Below, in pieces: positions 42,227 through 44,371 of a stretch of 44,371 nucleotides of DNA. Each line of letters starts with the position of its first letter. The first letter of the stretch is position 1. The notes below the pieces were generated by a model that was not told the DNA's origin, searched no databases, and worked only from the letters and a program-made list of their open reading frames with translations. Source of the DNA: Bacteroidaceae bacterium (lineage in GTDB: Bacteria; Bacteroidota; Bacteroidia; Bacteroidales; Bacteroidaceae). The stretch lies in contig JAGCXU010000027.1 of assembly GCA_017961145.1 (NCBI GenBank), forward strand, positions 1-44,371. The letters run 5' to 3'. The position numbers and the translations under genes are program-made.

Positions 42227-42721
42227 ATGACACAGACAGAGTTCGAACATTTGCTCCTCCAGACGCGCGACGAGATGATGCGTGTCGCCATGAGTTTCTT
42301 CCACAATAGGGAAGATGCTGAGGACGTGGTGCAGGAAGTATGTATGCGAATGCTTGAAAGAGGTTGGAAGAGCGGCGACAACACAGAAGCCTTGCTCATC
42401 AAAGCAACAAAGAACCTGTGTGTGAGCGTCTGGCGAAGGCAGAAACTGCAACAACAGGCATCGCCGTTCATTCCTCCTTTGGAAGGAACGGAGGAGGCTG
42501 CAGACGCTCCTCTCCTTCAGCAAGAACAAAAAGAGCAGCTAGACAAAGCCATCGCCGAACTGACCCCTTCCGAACAAAGGTTCATCCGAATGAAAGGTGA
42601 AGAACTGAGCATCGAGGAGATGGCAGAACAGACAGGCGTCTCGAAGCGAACAGCAAGCACAATGCTCTGGCAAGCCAAGAAGCGATTACTCACTTTCCTA
42701 AAGATAAACAAAGATGATTGA
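42227..42721 (+). CDS. ECF-type RNA polymerase sigma factor with repeat-encoded linker
   Basis: The product is 164 residues. Region 2 contains MRVAMSFFHNREDAEDVVQEVCMRML, and region 4 contains AELTPSEQRFIRMKGEELSIEEMAEQTGVSKRTASTML. The linker between them holds PFIPPLEGTEEAADAP, encoded by DNA closely resembling the palindromic family at 16926. Region 4 is preceded by a Gln/Glu-rich stretch. The downstream gene overlaps its end by eight bases and has a single membrane span, so it is a candidate anti-sigma or regulator. Confidence 0.9.
   Translation: MTQTEFEHLLLQTRDEMMRVAMSFFHNREDAEDVVQEVCMRMLERGWKSGDNTEALLIKATKNLCVSVWRRQKLQQQASPFIPPLEGTEEAADAPLLQQEQKEQLDKAIAELTPSEQRFIRMKGEELSIEEMAEQTGVSKRTASTMLWQAKKRLLTFLKINKDD
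42474..42499 (+). repeat. In-frame relic of the palindromic repeat inside the ECF sigma gene
   Basis: The stretch opens CTCCTTTGGAAGG and ends GGAGGAGGCT. By eye it agrees with the TonB-receptor copy (2977-3002) at 23 of 26 positions, and it extends leftward as CCGTTCATT, like CCGTTCACC at the gmk junction. It encodes PLEGTEEA in the linker. Confidence 0.6.
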
Positions 42722-43058
42722 CAAGGAACTGATTCACCAAGCAGCCGAAGACATCGACATCTTCGAGGCCGACCTCACCGAAGAGTTCGAGCAGTTGACC
42801 AAGCCGCATCGAACGATTCGCCTCTGGCCGCTGGCTGTCGCAGCCTGTGCCGCAGGCGTCGCCTTCATCCTTCTCATGCCGCCACGAACAGATGATGGAC
42901 AACAGACAACGGACAACAGACAATGGTCAACAGACAATGGTCAATGGCGGGTGGCAGGCGGGTTGGAAGCCCAACTCGCACACCAGCAAGAGATAAAGGA
43001 AAAGGGCGAAAGGCTTGCCGCTTACGTCCGGGAATATACGACAAACGAAATGCAATAA
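42714..43058 (+). CDS. Small single-span membrane protein, candidate anti-sigma partner
   Basis: The product is 114 residues. An acidic N-terminus (about 1-38) precedes one transmembrane segment (LWPLAVAACAAGVAFILLM), then a periplasmic tail. The first part of the tail (TDDGQQTTDNRQWSTDNGQW) is encoded by a heptanucleotide tandem repeat. Position and topology suit an anti-sigma factor, though no zinc-finger motif is present. No family was recognised. It overlaps the sigma gene by eight bases and the lipoprotein gene starts 14 bases after it. Confidence 0.75.
   Translation: MIDKELIHQAAEDIDIFEADLTEEFEQLTKPHRTIRLWPLAVAACAAGVAFILLMPPRTDDGQQTTDNRQWSTDNGQWRVAGGLEAQLAHQQEIKEKGERLAAYVREYTTNEMQ
42895..42943 (+). 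repeat. Heptanucleotide tandem repeat inside the small membrane protein gene
   Basis: Seven tandem heptamers alternate ATGGACA, ACAGACA, ACGGACA, ACAGACA, ATGGTCA, ACAGACA and ATGGTCA. A single-unit change would shift the frame, while a three-unit change would not. Confidence 0.85.
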
Positions 43059-43072
43059 GACAATAAGACACT

Positions 43073-44074
43073 ATGAGACGTTTATATATTATTACAACTG
43101 CCGTGCTCGCCATCTTGAGCCTTGCATCCTGCAAACAGCCCCTGCATGAGCGGCAGATTGAGACCGTGGGCGAACTGATGGACAGCCTGATAAACAGAGG
43201 AGAGCAAGTGTATCGCTACATCATCTGCGAAGGGGACTCCACTTACCAGGACGAGCGTTGGTTCTACTATATCTCTAATAGGGGGAACAGCTATGTGCAG
43301 CAGAGCAGCCTCCTCTTCCTGGCTGACAAGACGCCCGACCTGCTGGACAAACTTTGCCGGAAAGCGGAGAAGAGCTATCGCTACTGGGAAGGCGACTCGC
43401 TCGACTACAGCATCACCATGCACTCGAAGCCTCTGGAACTGCTCAGCTTCAAGCACTACAAGAACGAAAAGGACGAGGAAGTCGTTAGCCTCTCTCATAC
43501 GACCATGAAGTATGCCCAGCATCTGTCTGCTCTTTACGACCCCCAACCTATCCAAGCAGTCTTGCAGAAGTTCCTCTCCGAGCAGAAAGACGTGAAGACC
43601 TACGACGTCTGCTACGAATGGGACGAAGGCGTTCCCTTCACCGACCTCAACGGTGGAAACTTCCAGCTCGGCGGCCTGTGGAAAGGTCAGGGCATTGATT
43701 CTTTGGCCGCAGCAAAGATTACGGGCACACTCTACGACGTTACCTTCAAGGAAGAAAGCCGTGCCGACTCAGCGAATGCAGACCTTAACCGACGCATGAC
43801 GAAGCTCATTACCGAACGGCCCATCAAGGGGGCATTCTTGTCGTCATACTATCCTGGGAGAGAGAAGAAGTATTCTTATCTTCAAGGTATCAAGATTTGC
43901 GACTGGCAAAAGCGCAAAGTATTCTACGACCTGAACGCGCATGTAGAAGGCCACAGACTCCATATCCTCGAGCTTCAGGCAGCTGATGCGCCACGCTTCG
44001 CCAAGCCGATAAGCTGGTGGGTCGTGAAGGGAATCCACAACGACAAACTCGTCTATATGAACTTAGAACGGTAG
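43073..44074 (+). CDS. Lipoprotein of unknown function in the sigma operon
   Basis: The product is 333 residues with a lipoprotein signal ending LASC (Cys20). The mature part is mixed alpha/beta with many Tyr and Trp (GDSTYQDERWFYYISNRG, KKYSYLQGIKICDWQKRK) and a C-terminal WWVVKGIHNDKLVYMNLE. It has no recognised domain. It lies 14 bases after the small membrane protein gene and is probably the regulated output of the operon. A repeat-array terminator follows. Confidence 0.8.
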   Translation: MRRLYIITTAVLAILSLASCKQPLHERQIETVGELMDSLINRGEQVYRYIICEGDSTYQDERWFYYISNRGNSYVQQSSLLFLADKTPDLLDKLCRKAEKSYRYWEGDSLDYSITMHSKPLELLSFKHYKNEKDEEVVSLSHTTMKYAQHLSALYDPQPIQAVLQKFLSEQKDVKTYDVCYEWDEGVPFTDLNGGNFQLGGLWKGQGIDSLAAAKITGTLYDVTFKEESRADSANADLNRRMTKLITERPIKGAFLSSYYPGREKKYSYLQGIKICDWQKRKVFYDLNAHVEGHRLHILELQAADAPRFAKPISWWVVKGIHNDKLVYMNLER

Positions 44075-44109
44075 ATCAGAGACAGCCCAGCAGAGCGTCG
44101 GAAAACTAG

Positions 44110-44197
44110 GCGTGCCACGTTGGCAAACGTAACGTGCCACATTCGCAAACATAACGTGCCACGATTGCCAACGTGGCACGTTATGTTTTATCATGAC
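44110..44197 (+). repeat. 22-bp repeat array G (four units)
   Basis: Units begin at 44110, 44132, 44154 and 44176. The first three share CGTGCCAC and a (T/C)GCAAAC or TGCCAAC core. This is the most regular copy in the window. Confidence 0.85.
44151..44184 (+). terminator. 13-bp hairpin formed by array G units
   Basis: ATAACGTGCCACG (44151-44163) is the perfect reverse complement of 44172-44184, with loop ATTGCCAA, followed by GTTTTATC. It probably terminates the sigma-lipoprotein operon. Confidence 0.7.
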
Positions 44198-44253
44198 ACT
44201 TGCCTAAAATCTAAAATAAATACAATTTATTTTGAATTTTGCTTTCCTTTTCG

Positions 44254-44261
44254 TATCTTTG
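44254..44261 (+). promoter_or_regulatory. -7 promoter box reading out of the right edge
   Basis: TATCTTTG followed by GCACCC has the usual context of a promoter. The gene it would serve begins beyond the window. Confidence 0.5.
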
Positions 44262-44267
44262 CACCCG

Positions 44268-44365
44268 CATTAGTCGTTAGGGATATTAGTCGTTTGGTCG
44301 TTTAGGTACAGAAAACATGGCCTGAGATCATCGGTAACTTCCCCCAAACGACTAAACGACTAGAC
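44268..44365. repeat. Direct and inverted copies of TAGTCGTT at the right edge
   Basis: TTAGTCGTTAG, ATTAGTCGTTTGG and GGTCGTTTAGG occur between 44270 and 44306. The inverse CCAAACGACTAAACGACTAG occurs at 44344-44363. The stretch follows the last promoter box, so it may be a structured 5' leader or a repeat boundary. No gene is visible between 44075 and the window end. Confidence 0.5.
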
Positions 44366-44371
44366 AACAAA

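Noticed and set aside
44120-44305. Open frame of 61 codons after the last lipoprotein gene
   Set aside because: It runs through repeat array G, a hairpin and a promoter box, with no plausible protein features.

Overview
The window reads as a chromosomal stretch of a Bacteroidales bacterium, most likely Prevotella or a close relative (inference). At least fourteen promoter candidates carry the Bacteroidetes -7 motif TAnnTTTG. Gene content is typical of the group: DUF4290, a PCMD-domain protein, NspC, an OMP_b-brl_3-type TonB receptor, a zf-HC2/TonB anti-sigma fusion, and many lipoproteins with short LxxC signals. Most genes are housekeeping, with secreted glycan-processing genes at both ends.

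Layout. 1-5463: a 3'-truncated GH3 glycosidase (minus) diverges from a TonB-linked receptor and an exported Gfo/Idh/MocA oxidoreductase. 5626-7491: tRNA-Lys, an AI-2E-type permease and thymidine kinase (minus). 7650-12174: rsmI, a coiled-coil lipoprotein, hflX and class I fumarase (plus). 12334-18270: a minus-strand block with a Ser/Gly/Arg repeat protein, nspC, a PCMD protein, nadD, a DUF559-guanylate kinase fusion and yicC. 18385-30809: dacA, then a tightly packed block tsaB-DUF4290-murA-rimM-dxr-rseP-lipoprotein-cca-rpoN-PAP2-purE-ispG joining cell wall, isoprenoid, tRNA and sigma-54 functions. 31088-33991: anti-sigma/TonB fusion, its ECF sigma factor and a TlpA-like lipoprotein (minus). 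34325-44074: rmuC, a secreted FAD oxidoreductase-GH20-beta-helix operon, and an ECF sigma factor with a small membrane protein and a lipoprotein.

Two repeat systems cut across this layout. (1) Seven arrays of a 22-bp unit lie at gene 3' ends (5483, 12228, 16260, 26930, 30854, 35718, 44110). Units diverge in sequence but keep the 22-bp register. In three places the array supplies the last codons and stop of a gene (gmk, cca, rmuC). (2) A C/G-rich palindrome family bounds a 465-bp element with terminal inverted repeats that encodes a DUF559 endonuclease-like domain. It sits between yicC and gmk and has become the N-terminus of guanylate kinase. A 79-bp paired copy without a gene lies between purE and ispG, and single in-frame copies appear inside the TonB receptor and an ECF sigma factor. 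These two systems are the best candidates for undescribed biology here. Whether either has been described before cannot be decided from the sequence alone.
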